64,000 nt of DNA from Alphaproteobacteria bacterium MarineAlpha12_Bin1 (GCA_002937505.1 PTJY01000003.1:254060-318059), one strand, 5' to 3'. Counted from the first letter of the stretch, positions 8,401-17,896 are shown. Notes: generated from the letters alone by a model not told the origin. Numbers and translations are program-made.

Positions 8401-11400
8401 TTAAATACCAATTAATTTTACAGCCACTTGTTTTGTAAAAAATGAGATCGCAATTACTTCAAACGTATAGTTATTTATGGAAGCAAATTCAGTTAATGCT
8501 TTAAATTCATCTTGTTCCCAACTTTCATGAATTATGAATTCGTCAAAGATAAGAACAGTGTGTTTATCCATTACTGGATTTGAGTAATTTAAAGCACAAA
8601 GAGTGGAAGAGTATAAATCTGCATCAAAATTTATTACTGATGCTATAGGACGAGACTCAGAATAGAATATCGGTAGAGTATCTTCAAATTTACCTACAAT
8701 AAATTCCCCTCCTTTGATATCAGGTATATTTCCATCACTTGTATACGAACCCGATGGCTCAGTGCGATTACCGACGCGCCAGTCTTCCGGCAAACCTGAA
8801 AAAGTGTCAAATCCGTAACCTTTTTTAAAAGACTTAATAAGGTATTTAAATGCTTCACCCCTCCACACACCAAATTCATAAAAAGGTCTTGAACGAATAC
8901 TTTGCTTAACAATCGCGTCAAAAAAATGCCACCTATTGAAATATAAGTCAGGTAGATTAGGTAGGCTGAAAACCCATGAAAATGATCGCATGTAACTATG
9001 TTGTTTGAATTCAGATTTCATCAAATTATCAAAGTCATCCCTATCGCCTTGATAAAACCTTAGGGCAGCCTTTGTTAATTTTGCTGGTACATGGTTTGCA
9101 TCTACCATCAAACATTTTCCAACCCAATGTTCAGCACCTTGAATAGTCCTTTCCATGCCAGACAAGTTCCAGAGGGCCTCAACAAAATCAGGTCTCAATT
9201 CTATTGCCTGTCTCAAGCTTACCTCCGCCTCGTCTAACCTACCCAGTTCGTTTCGAATAACACCCAAGTTGTTATGGGCTTCGGCAAAGTCAGGTTTCAG
9301 TGCTATCGCTTGCCTCACGCTTGTCTCTGCCTCGTCCAATTTCCCCAATGCCTGAAGCGTATTGCCCAAGCTGTTATGGGCTTCAGAAAAATCAGGATTC
9401 AGTTCTATCGCCTGCCTCAAGAACGCCTCAGCCTCATCCAACCTACCCTGTGCTTGGAGCGTGTTACCCAAATTGTTATAAGCTTCGGCATAATCAGATT
9501 TCAACGCTATCGCTTGCCTCATACTTGCCTCTGCCTCGTCTAACCTACCGAGTTCATTTAGCGTATTACCCAGGTTGTTATGAGCTTCGGCATAATCAGA
9601 TTTCAACGCTATCGCTTGCCCCAAACTTGCCTCTGCCTCAGACAACCTGCCCAGTGCTTGGAAAGTGTTACCTAAGTTACTATAAGCTTCGGGAAAATCT
9701 GACTTTAATGCTAGCGCTTGCCTCAAACTCGCCTCTGCCTCAGACAACCTGCCCATTTCATTAAACGTATTACCCAGATTGTTATGAGCTTCAGCATCTT
9801 GAGGGGCTAGGTGGACAGCTCTTTGATTCGCACTTAGGGCCTCGTCCTTCATGCCTTTTTGTATAAATAAAGCCCCTAAAATCTTCCAGCTAGTTTGATG
9901 GTTGGGAAATTGTTCAGTAATGGATATTGCCAACTTCTCTGCATCATCGTGTCTGCCCTTCTGGTAGCATTCTATGAGTTCGCTGAGTTGTTGTTGAGAT
10001 GGGCTTGTACTACTAGGACTGGCTTTTTGTGTTAAAGGGGAAAGTTGTGCCTCCAAGCCGCTTAATTCTTTTCCAATAACTCCCTGATTCTTTTGACACC
10101 AAAATTGGTACATCGCAATAAACGCATCAGGCTGACTAGCTTCAAATTCATTCCAAAGATTCAAATCATACAAGTCATTTAATCCAGAGTTTTTGGCTTT
10201 GAAGCGCCGAATTATATTATCAGACTGAAAACCGCAAAAACTTAATCCTAGATATTCAAGAGCGTCTTTTATTTTAGAAATCGTGAACCGATGTTCCTTC
10301 GGATGAAATAGAAGATCGCGAATCTCACTTACGCTATAAAAGTCCGCCACTGATGATATTTTCTTATGCCTTTCTTCGTTCGATTGAATCAAATCATTAC
10401 GAAATGATTTGATTGATGAACGATCGGACGTCAAATCTAAACGATTTATCTCCTTTTGCACCTGAATGATATGCATTCTCGCCAACTCGCTATATAATCC
10501 GATATTCATCAGCCCAGTAGGCTTCAAACATTCAACCAAAACTTTCCAGCCAGAAATCGGATCTGCCATATGATGGAGTACACCAGAGCTCTCAATAATA
10601 TCAAACTGTCGACTTAGCTTCTCCAATTCCAATATATCGGCCTGCACGTACTCGATATTTTCGATTCCTAATTCTTCTGTTTTTCTTTTTGCATAAGCCA
10701 AACTCCTTAAACTCAAATCAATTGCAAGGACCTTACAATCTCTATACTTACATGCAACCTCGATCGAGTGCTGCCCTGTTCCGCATCCAGCTACTAAGAT
10801 TTGAGGTTGAGAAGTGTGCTTAATAAGTGGGCTAGTGATTTTAAGATTCAATTGATTTGTCAGCTTCGATATTGATAGTGGCATTTGAGGCAGACCAAGG
10901 TTAACCCAACGAGGATAGGGATTTTCTTCATACTGCTCTTTAACTTTTGTGGATATCGTGTCCGTAATTTCTGTAAGTTTAGATATCTCAGAATTAAGCC
11001 TCTTTTCTTTCTCTGGTTCTTGTATTTGTCTGCGCCAAATTTCCTCAAGCCCTTCAGGGGCAGGAAATGACACGCACCAAGAACATTCATAAAGGGATTT
11101 ATAGCTCGCAAGACATGCTAATTCTGTAACACTAGGAATTTGATCATTAGTTAATTTTCTTCCTATAAGTTTTTCTAACTCTCCGACAGCTTCAATTTCT
11201 TCAACAGTTTCATCATAAATGTATTCATTCGTAAAACACTGTAGGGCTAGGGCAATTTGGAAGGCCAATACTTCATTGTTATTTTGAATTGTTGAAACAT
11301 TGAACAAAATAGAATGCCGAATACCTTTCAAAAGACCCTCAATTTCGAGGTCAGAGATTGGACAAAGAGTCATTAACTTTAATAGAAACGGAACCTTGAA

Positions 11401-12633
11401 TAAGCCAGTGATAGTTTCATCAAGTTTCAATTCACCCAAAGAATAACTGGTCAGAGCGCTCTGTATGATCGGGTCGTGTTTCAGTAGATTAGTTAAAGAA
11501 CTCACTACTGTGTTTGGTCGAATAATTGTTTTCTTTTCCAAAAGCAGAGAAACAAAATGTATCAAATCAGGAGAGCTTTTTAATTGCGAGGTATTAGCCA
11601 GCAAAGTCCCCAGACTGTAATATCCAGCTACTAAATCAGGTTTGATTTTCAGAGCTCCGATACAGCTTGTTACCGCCTCGTCTAACCTACCCAGTTTGTT
11701 TAGGACAATAGCCAAGTTGTTGTGAGCTTCGGCATAATCAGGCTTCAATGCTATCGCTTGTCTCAAGCTCGTTTCAGCCTCGTCTAGCCTACCCAGTGCC
11801 TGGAGTGTGTTACCCAAGTTGTTATAAGCTTCGGCATAATCAGATTTCAACGCCATCGCATGTCTCAAGATTATCTCTGCCTCATCTAACCTACCCAGCT
11901 CGTTAAGCGTGTTACCCAAATTACTATGGGCTTCGGCAAAGTCAGGTTTCAATGCTATCGCTTGCCTCAAGCTTACTTCAGCCTCACCTAACCTGCCCAA
12001 TGCTTTAAAGGTAATACCCAGGTTGTTATGAACTTCAGAATCCTGAGGAGCTAAGGGGATGGCTCTTTGGTTCGCATTTAGGGCCTCGTCTTTCATACCT
12101 TTTTGTGCAAATAAAGCTCCTAGAACTTTCCAGCCAACTTGATGGTTGGGAAATTGCTCAGTAATGGATGTTGCCAATTTCTCTGCATCGTCGTGTCTAC
12201 CCTTCTGGTAGTATTTGTTTAGTTCACTGAGTTGTTGTTGAGATGGGCCTGCATTACCAGGATTCGTTTTTTGAGTTATGAGGGAAAGTTGTGCCTCCAG
12301 AGCATTTAATGCTTCTCCATCAAAACCCTGATTCTTTCCCTGTTCAAGCAATTCCTTCGCATTTTCAAACTGCTTTTCTTTAACAAGAGCATCAATATAA
12401 CTTAGCCAAAACTGTTCTATCTTTGGATTTGATTCGAGAGCGGTTTTAAAGAACGGCAAAGCCGCTTCAGCTTTATTAACAGAGACTGCTAGCACCCCTA
12501 AGTTATGGTTAGCATCTGGATGAGTTGGCTGGGACTTCAAGATAGCACGATACAGACGTTCGGCATCTTTAATCTTACCTTCTTTATGCGCAGCCATCCC
12601 CTGCCTAAGTGCTTGTTCAATCGATAGTTCCAT
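8401..12633 (-). CDS. Giant modular protein: TPR - SAM methyltransferase - TPR - TylF-like methyltransferase
   Basis: The protein is 1410 residues from ATG 12633 (an upstream TTG would add one). In order: an N-terminal TPR leader (1-120), TPR array 1 (about 133-350), a helical stretch (360-560), a class I SAM methyltransferase (about 565-800, motif VAGCGTGQH near 615, preceded by YEENPYPRW), a linker, TPR array 2 (about 880-1170), and a TylF-like O-methyltransferase (about 1230-1410: YEFGVWRGEAF, DTFSGLPEDW, NFDADLYSST, LIFDE). TylF enzymes O-methylate sugars; the substrate here is unknown. The two arrays start with nearly the same linker (LEAQLSxxTQK, then PSQQQLSEL), which suggests an internal duplication or fusion of two TPR-methyltransferase genes. 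A paralogue lies 186 bp upstream. The frame is open throughout, so this is one polypeptide as sequenced. Confidence 0.85.
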   Translation of the reverse strand: MELSIEQALRQGMAAHKEGKIKDAERLYRAILKSQPTHPDANHNLGVLAVSVNKAEAALPFFKTALESNPKIEQFWLSYIDALVKEKQFENAKELLEQGKNQGFDGEALNALEAQLSLITQKTNPGNAGPSQQQLSELNKYYQKGRHDDAEKLATSITEQFPNHQVGWKVLGALFAQKGMKDEALNANQRAIPLAPQDSEVHNNLGITFKALGRLGEAEVSLRQAIALKPDFAEAHSNLGNTLNELGRLDEAEIILRHAMALKSDYAEAYNNLGNTLQALGRLDEAETSLRQAIALKPDYAEAHNNLAIVLNKLGRLDEAVTSCIGALKIKPDLVAGYYSLGTLLANTSQLKSSPDLIHFVSLLLEKKTIIRPNTVVSSLTNLLKHDPIIQSALTSYSLGELKLDETITGLFKVPFLLKLMTLCPISDLEIEGLLKGIRHSILFNVSTIQNNNEVLAFQIALALQCFTNEYIYDETVEEIEAVGELEKLIGRKLTNDQIPSVTELACLASYKSLYECSWCVSFPAPEGLEEIWRRQIQEPEKEKRLNSEISKLTEITDTISTKVKEQYEENPYPRWVNLGLPQMPLSISKLTNQLNLKITSPLIKHTSQPQILVAGCGTGQHSIEVACKYRDCKVLAIDLSLRSLAYAKRKTEELGIENIEYVQADILELEKLSRQFDIIESSGVLHHMADPISGWKVLVECLKPTGLMNIGLYSELARMHIIQVQKEINRLDLTSDRSSIKSFRNDLIQSNEERHKKISSVADFYSVSEIRDLLFHPKEHRFTISKIKDALEYLGLSFCGFQSDNIIRRFKAKNSGLNDLYDLNLWNEFEASQPDAFIAMYQFWCQKNQGVIGKELSGLEAQLSPLTQKASPSSTSPSQQQLSELIECYQKGRHDDAEKLAISITEQFPNHQTSWKILGALFIQKGMKDEALSANQRAVHLAPQDAEAHNNLGNTFNEMGRLSEAEASLRQALALKSDFPEAYSNLGNTFQALGRLSEAEASLGQAIALKSDYAEAHNNLGNTLNELGRLDEAEASMRQAIALKSDYAEAYNNLGNTLQAQGRLDEAEAFLRQAIELNPDFSEAHNSLGNTLQALGKLDEAETSVRQAIALKPDFAEAHNNLGVIRNELGRLDEAEVSLRQAIELRPDFVEALWNLSGMERTIQGAEHWVGKCLMVDANHVPAKLTKAALRFYQGDRDDFDNLMKSEFKQHSYMRSFSWVFSLPNLPDLYFNRWHFFDAIVKQSIRSRPFYEFGVWRGEAFKYLIKSFKKGYGFDTFSGLPEDWRVGNRTEPSGSYTSDGNIPDIKGGEFIVGKFEDTLPIFYSESRPIASVINFDADLYSSTLCALNYSNPVMDKHTVLIFDEFIIHESWEQDEFKALTEFASINNYTFEVIAISFFTKQVAVKLIGI
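9190..9800 (-). repeat. Tandem 102-bp coding repeats, TPR array 2
   Basis: About six copies of a 102-bp unit (34 codons, one TPR each) lie here inside the large methyltransferase gene. Units share strings such as GRLDEAEASLRQAIAL and are very similar at DNA level, so the stretch is prone to unequal recombination and to assembly collapse. It is protein-coding, not CRISPR: there are no unique spacers. Confidence 0.85.
11660..12010 (-). repeat. Tandem 102-bp coding repeats, TPR array 1
   Basis: Three to four 102-bp units encode TPRs of the first array of the same protein. They are close in sequence to the units at 9190-9800, giving two blocks of near-repeats about 2 kb apart in one gene. Confidence 0.8.
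12402..12633 (-). repeat. Long direct repeat, copy A: TPR leader module
   Basis: The first ~75 codons of the 1410-residue gene are nearly identical at nucleotide level to bases 15780-16013, the start of the next TPR gene. The shared stretch includes an uninterrupted identical run of more than 30 bases around 12511-12548 (matching about 15891-15928). Both encode the same leader, ELxIEQALRQGxAAHKEGK and so on. Recent duplication or gene conversion is the simplest explanation. Confidence 0.85.
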
Positions 12634-12818
12634 CAAACGCTCATAGACTTATAACATTTTGTTCATTATCAAAACCCAGCCCAGAATTCGTTAATAAATC
12701 AAAGTTTCTCATATTTACCAATCCATTAAGTGGTGGTTTTGATGTATAATAACCCAGCTGAAAACCGTAAAATTGAAGTACTTAAATGAACCTTGCCATC
12801 TTCAGAAGATGACTTTTA

Positions 12819-15800
12819 TTAGAAATCTAATAAGTATAAATCACCACTGATATACGAGTTTTTTTCTTTTCGAAGATTTTGGCTTTCGAAATGACATAAT
12901 TTATAGTTATATTTTTCGCATAAAGTTTCGATATACTGCTTTGAATGCGAATAACGCCCAGATTGTTCGAGAAAAAATCCCTCTTTATCGGTATTTTCCG
13001 TTGAAAAAACTAATTTGCCACCTGATTTATTACGAGATTTTATTAATTTAAATACATCGGACAAGTCACCTAAGTAAACAAAGACATCTGTTGAGATAAA
13101 GTAATCAAAGTCTAAATTTTCCGTTGTTAAATATTCTGTGATATCTCGATATGTTAATTTGTCGTAAACATTCTTTCTTTTTGCTTGCTCAAGCATTGAA
13201 TTTGATAAATCGATTCCCTCAAGATACGAACAAAATTCTTTAATTTCTACTCCAACCAAACCAGTACCGCACCCTAAATCTAATACTGAGCCTAATGAAC
13301 CATCGCGATGGTCTTTAATGATCATTTCAGTAATAATTTTCGGAATCTTATACTCCAGCTTATCAACCAAAGCGCTTTCAAATTTAGAGGCATAGTTATC
13401 AAATAGCTCTTCCACGTAAATTCTTGGTGGTGCTTTAGTCGTTTCTCCGGTTAAAGCGGCAAGTAGATGTTTAGCTGCTGCATAATCAGAATTCAACGCG
13501 ATGGCTTTCCTTAAGCTTGTCTTAGCCTCTTCTAACCTACCCAAATCTTTGAGCACATCACCCAAGTTATTGTGAGGTTCAGCATAATCAGGTTTTAACG
13601 CTATTGCCTTTCTGTAACTTGCCTCAGCCTCTTCTAATCTACCCACTTCCTTAAGCGCGTTACCCAAGTTGTTGTGGGGTTCAGCATAATCAGGTTTTAA
13701 CGCTATTGCTTTTCTGTAACTTGCCTCAGCCTCTTCCAATCTACCCACTACCTTAAGCGCGTTACCCAAATTGTTGTGAGGTTCGGCAAAATCAGATTTC
13801 AACGCTATTGCTTTTCTGTAACTTGCCTCAGCCTCTTCTAATTTATCTACATCTTTTAAAGCGTTACCTAAGTTGTTATGGGCTTGGGAATCATCGGGCT
13901 CTAATTCCACAGCTTTTTGATTTGCATTTAGTGCCTCATCTTTTCTACCTTCTTGTCCAAATAACGCTCCTAAAACTTTCCAGCTGAATTGATGCTCTGG
14001 AAATTTTTGAGTAATTGATAGTGCTAAATTCTTGGCGTCGCCATACCGTCCAGTTTGATAGTGCTGTAAGAGTTTATTCAAATCCGCCTTGGAAGGGGTT
14101 TTAACCTTTGCTTCTTGTCTTTGCACCTTCTGCTTTCTTTTGTCATCAGCAAGTTTTTCACGTTTCTCCAAAAAAGTTTTTCTTTCTTTGTTAGGTTTGG
14201 ACTCTTTAATAATTTCCCCAAGAAGTTCGTGAATGAATTTTAAGTGATAGGCTAATCCATTTCCTGCTTTTGGATGCCCACAAAATAAAGAGTCCCCTAT
14301 GGGGAAAACCCGTTTTCCATTAAGCGTCCCCAAATCTGCATTGAGGTTTATGTATGGACGGTAATTAAAAGGATTTTCAATTTTTATCTTTCTATCCGCG
14401 TCTAAAGATACCAACATCTCAAGTACAGAAATGATGTTTTCGTCTAAATGTGATGTAATTTCAGGATTGTCATCTAAAAAAGTTTTTAAATTTATTGGAT
14501 TCTTTGTAACAGACGCCAAAAATTCATATTCTTTTCTATGAAGATTGATAAGAATTAGCCCTTCATTAATTTCTTTACGTAAGTCCCCACCCCAAACATA
14601 AAATAAATTTAAAGAATTAACTGGCTCAATAGACTTTAGTGTTATTTCCATCAGATTTAGAGGCACACTCGTAAGCTTAACCATTTGAGTGCCTATCCTT
14701 AAATCTCTAATATACGGAAAATGGAAGTCACCATCTGGTCTAAGAATAACATCTAAATGATCTGTTTCATTGCTTAGCTTATTGTGCAACGGACTCACGC
14801 CAGCATACTTAAAATTCATTTTTTGCTTAGGAATCTTTACCCTCAACTCTTTGGAATTATCCGTTGAGTAGGAGCACTCGACTAAACGACCGGCAGTCGC
14901 ATCAAAAACACAATCAACAATATCATTATTTATTTCTGAATATTCAAGTCTAGGAGAAAAATAGAATTTTACACCCTGATCTTTACAAGAGAGCATTAAG
15001 ATAGCTTCTATTATATTTATTGGAACTCCAATTAGGCGATTGGTTCCAAAACACTGCATTAATGTTCTTATATTTTCTGGAGTGTACTTTTGAAAAACAT
15101 TTGTCTGTATGTGGGTTAGCCATTCCCGTGTGAATGGCTCTCTGGTGTTTATTTTTTTTGATCGATTTTCCAAAACCAAGACATTCGCTTGAACACCAAA
15201 AGAATACTTTATGCTATTTGCTAGAAATAGACCACAAACACCTCCTCCAATAATAACAACATTAAAACCTTCAACATTAAATGTTTTCTCCTGGGCGTGT
15301 TGTAAATCACCACCAACCTCATATCCAAAACTATCATTTATTAAATTCACGTCATTAGAATAAATTAGTGCCTTAAGGTCACTGTATTTTTTAGAAATGT
15401 CGGTTTCATTATTTAATTTAGAAATGATCTCTCTAGGGCCGAGTTGATTTATATTTTCTTCACCTCCTACGGAGAGTTTATTTTCTTGAGGTATGTGTAT
15501 TTCTTGTTCAGACTTTACAGTAGACAATTTATTTTGCATAAAATGCCTGTCAAAAACTTCTGTAAATAGCCAGCCCTGGCTAGCCGCAGATAGAGTGCGG
15601 TTTTTATTGTTTTGGTAAAATTTTTCTATGGCAAGATCCACGTGCTGTGAATTAATTGGTTTTAAATGAGTTTTAATCCATTGATCAACACGCGCACTTT
15701 TATGCCCCATCTTCTTAAACTTTTTAATTTCCCTCTTGGCATCATTGATCATACCAAGCTTAATCAAACCATCGATGTAACTCAGCCAAAACTGTTCTAT

Positions 15801-16013
15801 CTTTGGATTTGCTTCGATAGCAGTTTTAAAGAGGGGTAATGACTCCTCAGTCTTATTTACAGAGACCGCTAGCACACCCAAGTTATGATTAGCATCTGGA
15901 TGAGTTGGCTGGGACTTCAAGATAGCACGGTACAGGCGTTCGGCTTCTTGAATCTTACCTTCTTTATGTGCAGCTATCCCCTGCCGAAGTGCTTGTTCAA
16001 TTGTTAATTCCAT
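12819..16013 (-). CDS. Modular protein: TPR - FAD-dependent oxidoreductase - TPR - SAM methyltransferase
   Basis: The 1064-residue protein contains a TPR leader (1-85), a helical linker, an FAD/NAD(P)-binding oxidoreductase (about 250-620), a TPR array (about 640-860) and a class I methyltransferase (about 870-1064). The FAD site shows as VVIIGGGVCG (253-261), with a second motif GKRVFPIGDS and HPKAGNGL further on, as in FAD monooxygenases. The methyltransferase has VLDLGCGTGLVG and resembles the TPR-associated methyltransferases of COG4976. An AAGGG site precedes ATG 16013. Leader and repeat units are shared with the neighbouring 1410-residue gene, while the first catalytic module differs (FAD enzyme against methyltransferase). 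Substrates unknown; one polypeptide might oxidise and methylate the same TPR-bound target. Confidence 0.83.
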   Translation of the reverse strand: MELTIEQALRQGIAAHKEGKIQEAERLYRAILKSQPTHPDANHNLGVLAVSVNKTEESLPLFKTAIEANPKIEQFWLSYIDGLIKLGMINDAKREIKKFKKMGHKSARVDQWIKTHLKPINSQHVDLAIEKFYQNNKNRTLSAASQGWLFTEVFDRHFMQNKLSTVKSEQEIHIPQENKLSVGGEENINQLGPREIISKLNNETDISKKYSDLKALIYSNDVNLINDSFGYEVGGDLQHAQEKTFNVEGFNVVIIGGGVCGLFLANSIKYSFGVQANVLVLENRSKKINTREPFTREWLTHIQTNVFQKYTPENIRTLMQCFGTNRLIGVPINIIEAILMLSCKDQGVKFYFSPRLEYSEINNDIVDCVFDATAGRLVECSYSTDNSKELRVKIPKQKMNFKYAGVSPLHNKLSNETDHLDVILRPDGDFHFPYIRDLRIGTQMVKLTSVPLNLMEITLKSIEPVNSLNLFYVWGGDLRKEINEGLILINLHRKEYEFLASVTKNPINLKTFLDDNPEITSHLDENIISVLEMLVSLDADRKIKIENPFNYRPYINLNADLGTLNGKRVFPIGDSLFCGHPKAGNGLAYHLKFIHELLGEIIKESKPNKERKTFLEKREKLADDKRKQKVQRQEAKVKTPSKADLNKLLQHYQTGRYGDAKNLALSITQKFPEHQFSWKVLGALFGQEGRKDEALNANQKAVELEPDDSQAHNNLGNALKDVDKLEEAEASYRKAIALKSDFAEPHNNLGNALKVVGRLEEAEASYRKAIALKPDYAEPHNNLGNALKEVGRLEEAEASYRKAIALKPDYAEPHNNLGDVLKDLGRLEEAKTSLRKAIALNSDYAAAKHLLAALTGETTKAPPRIYVEELFDNYASKFESALVDKLEYKIPKIITEMIIKDHRDGSLGSVLDLGCGTGLVGVEIKEFCSYLEGIDLSNSMLEQAKRKNVYDKLTYRDITEYLTTENLDFDYFISTDVFVYLGDLSDVFKLIKSRNKSGGKLVFSTENTDKEGFFLEQSGRYSHSKQYIETLCEKYNYKLCHFESQNLRKEKNSYISGDLYLLDF
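13490..13900 (-). repeat. Tandem 102-bp TPR-coding repeats
   Basis: Four 102-bp units are very close copies, each encoding a TPR of the form EPHNNLGNALKxVGRLEEAEA. This is more homogeneous than the arrays in the neighbouring gene, pointing to recent expansion or homogenisation. Confidence 0.85.
15780..16013 (-). repeat. Long direct repeat, copy B: TPR leader module
   Basis: This is the partner of 12402-12633. It carries the same leader codons and the same direct orientation, about 3.4 kb away. Recombination between the copies would delete the FAD-containing gene or fuse the two. Confidence 0.85.
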
Positions 16014-16036
16014 TAAAAGCCCTTCTAATGAATCAA

Positions 16037-17215
16037 TCAGTTCGTAGTAGGCACCATAGATAATTTATGGTCAGTAGCGGGAATATAGACTTCTTCAAGA
16101 CCTAACTCACGTCGTACGATGTTTGTGCCGCGAACTAAAGAAACCATTTTATAAAAGGCATGCATCCTACTCATGGATTGTCTACCAAAGCCACAATCGC
16201 TTGTAAGTATAAGACGCTCGGGTTCAATATATTCAAGGCAACGGCGTATCAAAGCAGCAACCTCTTCAGGTCGTTCGATTTGCATAGTACGATGGCTGAT
16301 AACGCCGACGGCAATTTTTTTATCTTTCGAGATCAAGGAACCATAATGAGGAATATCCAGTCCATCGTTCGTAGCACCTTCGAGAGTTAAAACATCGATG
16401 TCTAATTGGTCAAAGTATGGCAGAGCCTTTTCGTAGGAAGTATTAGAAGGAAACATTTTTTGGGCGCCAGGACTACCCCAGCAAGTATGGCACCATACTT
16501 CGCACTTTTCTTTTAGGCCTGAAACTTCGCGATTAAATGCGTTGACATATTGCTCAGGTGTAATTTCCTGATTTTTACCTTGCATGGATTGATGGATAGC
16601 GGGTTCCTCAATTTGTACCATAAGCGCACCAGAATCAGCCAACTTATGGTATTCTCGATTTAGTGCATCCGATAAATCCATTAATAGCTCTAAGCGATTA
16701 GGATAAAATTCATTAACGCACATATGCGCAAGTACTTGTGCTGAAATTGAACCTATCTTGACCGGTTTATTAGTCATTGGTGCAATTGCTTTCCAAGCTC
16801 TGTCCAGTTGCAGCGAAGTCTCTCCTATTTTATCAATAACACGAGGTGTCATACGGGTTTCTATCACTTCCCAAATGAAGTCTCCTGGAGCACAGTTGTC
16901 CATTGCTGCATAGGGTTGGACAGCAACATCGGGCTCACTAATCCCTTTGATGCGTTCGTAAGCATAGCTTACCCAGCTACGGCCAGCGACATCGTCATCC
17001 AGTCTGGTATCACCATCAACAGCAATATCAATTCCGGCTTTCTGTTGAGCTGTCACGTGACAGGAGAGGCAATCAAAATGCTGTTCCCTGTACGCCCGTT
17101 GCGAAAACCCCCGTGATAATTCGAGTCCTCGTAAATTTTCAGTAAACCAACTTGGTCTGGGTAATGCTCCAGTCGTAGTCGTCAGCAGAGTCTGATCTTT
17201 AGTTGCCGTGAACAT
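16037..17215 (-). CDS. MetE-like (cobalamin-independent methionine synthase II family) protein
   Basis: The 392-residue single-domain protein corresponds to the C-terminal catalytic barrel of MetE, without the N-terminal half of the 750-residue classical enzyme. The zinc/thiolate site is intact: His243-x-Cys245 (WCHTCWG), Glu279 (LTLEGA) and Cys341 (TSDCGFG); the IEEPAIHQ segment at 202-209 is also typical. These proteins transfer methyl groups to thiols; methionine synthesis from a simpler donor than polyglutamyl folate, or another alkyl transfer, are both possible. It lies 23 bp upstream of the TPR-FAD-methyltransferase gene on the same strand, so methyl metabolism may link them. Start ATG 17215. 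Confidence 0.85.
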   Translation of the reverse strand: MFTATKDQTLLTTTTGALPRPSWFTENLRGLELSRGFSQRAYREQHFDCLSCHVTAQQKAGIDIAVDGDTRLDDDVAGRSWVSYAYERIKGISEPDVAVQPYAAMDNCAPGDFIWEVIETRMTPRVIDKIGETSLQLDRAWKAIAPMTNKPVKIGSISAQVLAHMCVNEFYPNRLELLMDLSDALNREYHKLADSGALMVQIEEPAIHQSMQGKNQEITPEQYVNAFNREVSGLKEKCEVWCHTCWGSPGAQKMFPSNTSYEKALPYFDQLDIDVLTLEGATNDGLDIPHYGSLISKDKKIAVGVISHRTMQIERPEEVAALIRRCLEYIEPERLILTSDCGFGRQSMSRMHAFYKMVSLVRGTNIVRRELGLEEVYIPATDHKLSMVPTTN

Positions 17216-17449
17216 CTAAATTAGTTCCTTTTCTTCTTTCCCACTCTATAATTCTGACGCTATACTTGTTGGATTTATTAAGTTTATTCCTATTTTGCAA
17301 CTCAACACTTATATAGCGAATCAACTATTTTCTTATGCAAAAAAACTTTGCCATATTTTGATGAAGTTGGGGAGTCTAACTTTAGTGGAGTAGGTTCATC
17401 TGCAATTGTAAATGAATTAAGAACAAGACGTGTGTTGTAATAGCTACTG

Positions 17450-17824
17450 TTATTTGATTCTCTCGCCGTTCTTGAAAGTTATCTTGTAATTTAACTGACC
17501 ATTCTCATAGTACTCTTCCCAAACACCTTCTAACTTTCCGTTCTTGTAAGTTAATTTTCTCTCTAACTGCCCATTACTAAAGTACTCTTCATAATCGCCA
17601 TGTAACTTACCGTCCTTGTAAGTCGATTTCGAATATATCAGACCATTGTCGTAATAAAATTCCCAAACTCCTTCTTCTTTGCCTTCCTTATAAGATCCTT
17701 TTAATAAGTACCCATGTTCATCCAGACCTTTAACAGAACCAGAGTATGGTTTATCAGTGAACTTTTTATAATAAAAGCCATTAGTATAAACCAAATCAGT
17801 TGGTTTAACAGTTTCACTCAACAC
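17450..17824 (-). CDS. MORN/YwqK-type repeat protein, probably exported; 5' end disrupted
   Basis: From the GTG at 17824 the frame gives 124 residues with three to four MORN_2 repeats of about 23 residues (EGVWEFYYDNG, HGDYEEYFSNGQLERK, EGVWEEYYENGQLNYK). The same frame stays open upstream to 17896 and encodes a convincing signal peptide (ITITFLTIVFCLTSS then IVLSE), but contains no ATG, GTG or TTG there. An ATG at 17904-17902 (ATG GAT AAA AAA ...) is one base out of frame; one extra A in the A7 run at 17898-17892 would join it as MDKKNISFIEK plus the signal peptide. So the gene is a recent frameshift mutant, a homopolymer sequencing error, or uses slippage. The GTG would make a protein without export signal and is the less likely start. 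YwqK-like proteins have no settled function. Confidence 0.7.
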   Translation of the reverse strand: MLSETVKPTDLVYTNGFYYKKFTDKPYSGSVKGLDEHGYLLKGSYKEGKEEGVWEFYYDNGLIYSKSTYKDGKLHGDYEEYFSNGQLERKLTYKNGKLEGVWEEYYENGQLNYKITFKNGERIK

Positions 17825-17896
17825 AATTGAGGATGTGAGACAGAATACAATAGTTAGAAATGTGATGGTAATTTTTTCAATGAAGGAAATGTTTTT

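Noticed and set aside
9300..9764. A 154-codon plus-strand frame (and an 89-codon one) opposite the TPR array
   Set aside because: It is the antisense shadow of the repeat-coding strand, with a repeat-derived Pro/Leu/Ser composition and no ribosome site.
9190..9800. Regular ~100-bp repeats that might suggest a CRISPR or satellite array
   Set aside because: The period is exactly 102 bp (34 codons), the frame is open and each unit is a TPR; there are no unique spacers.
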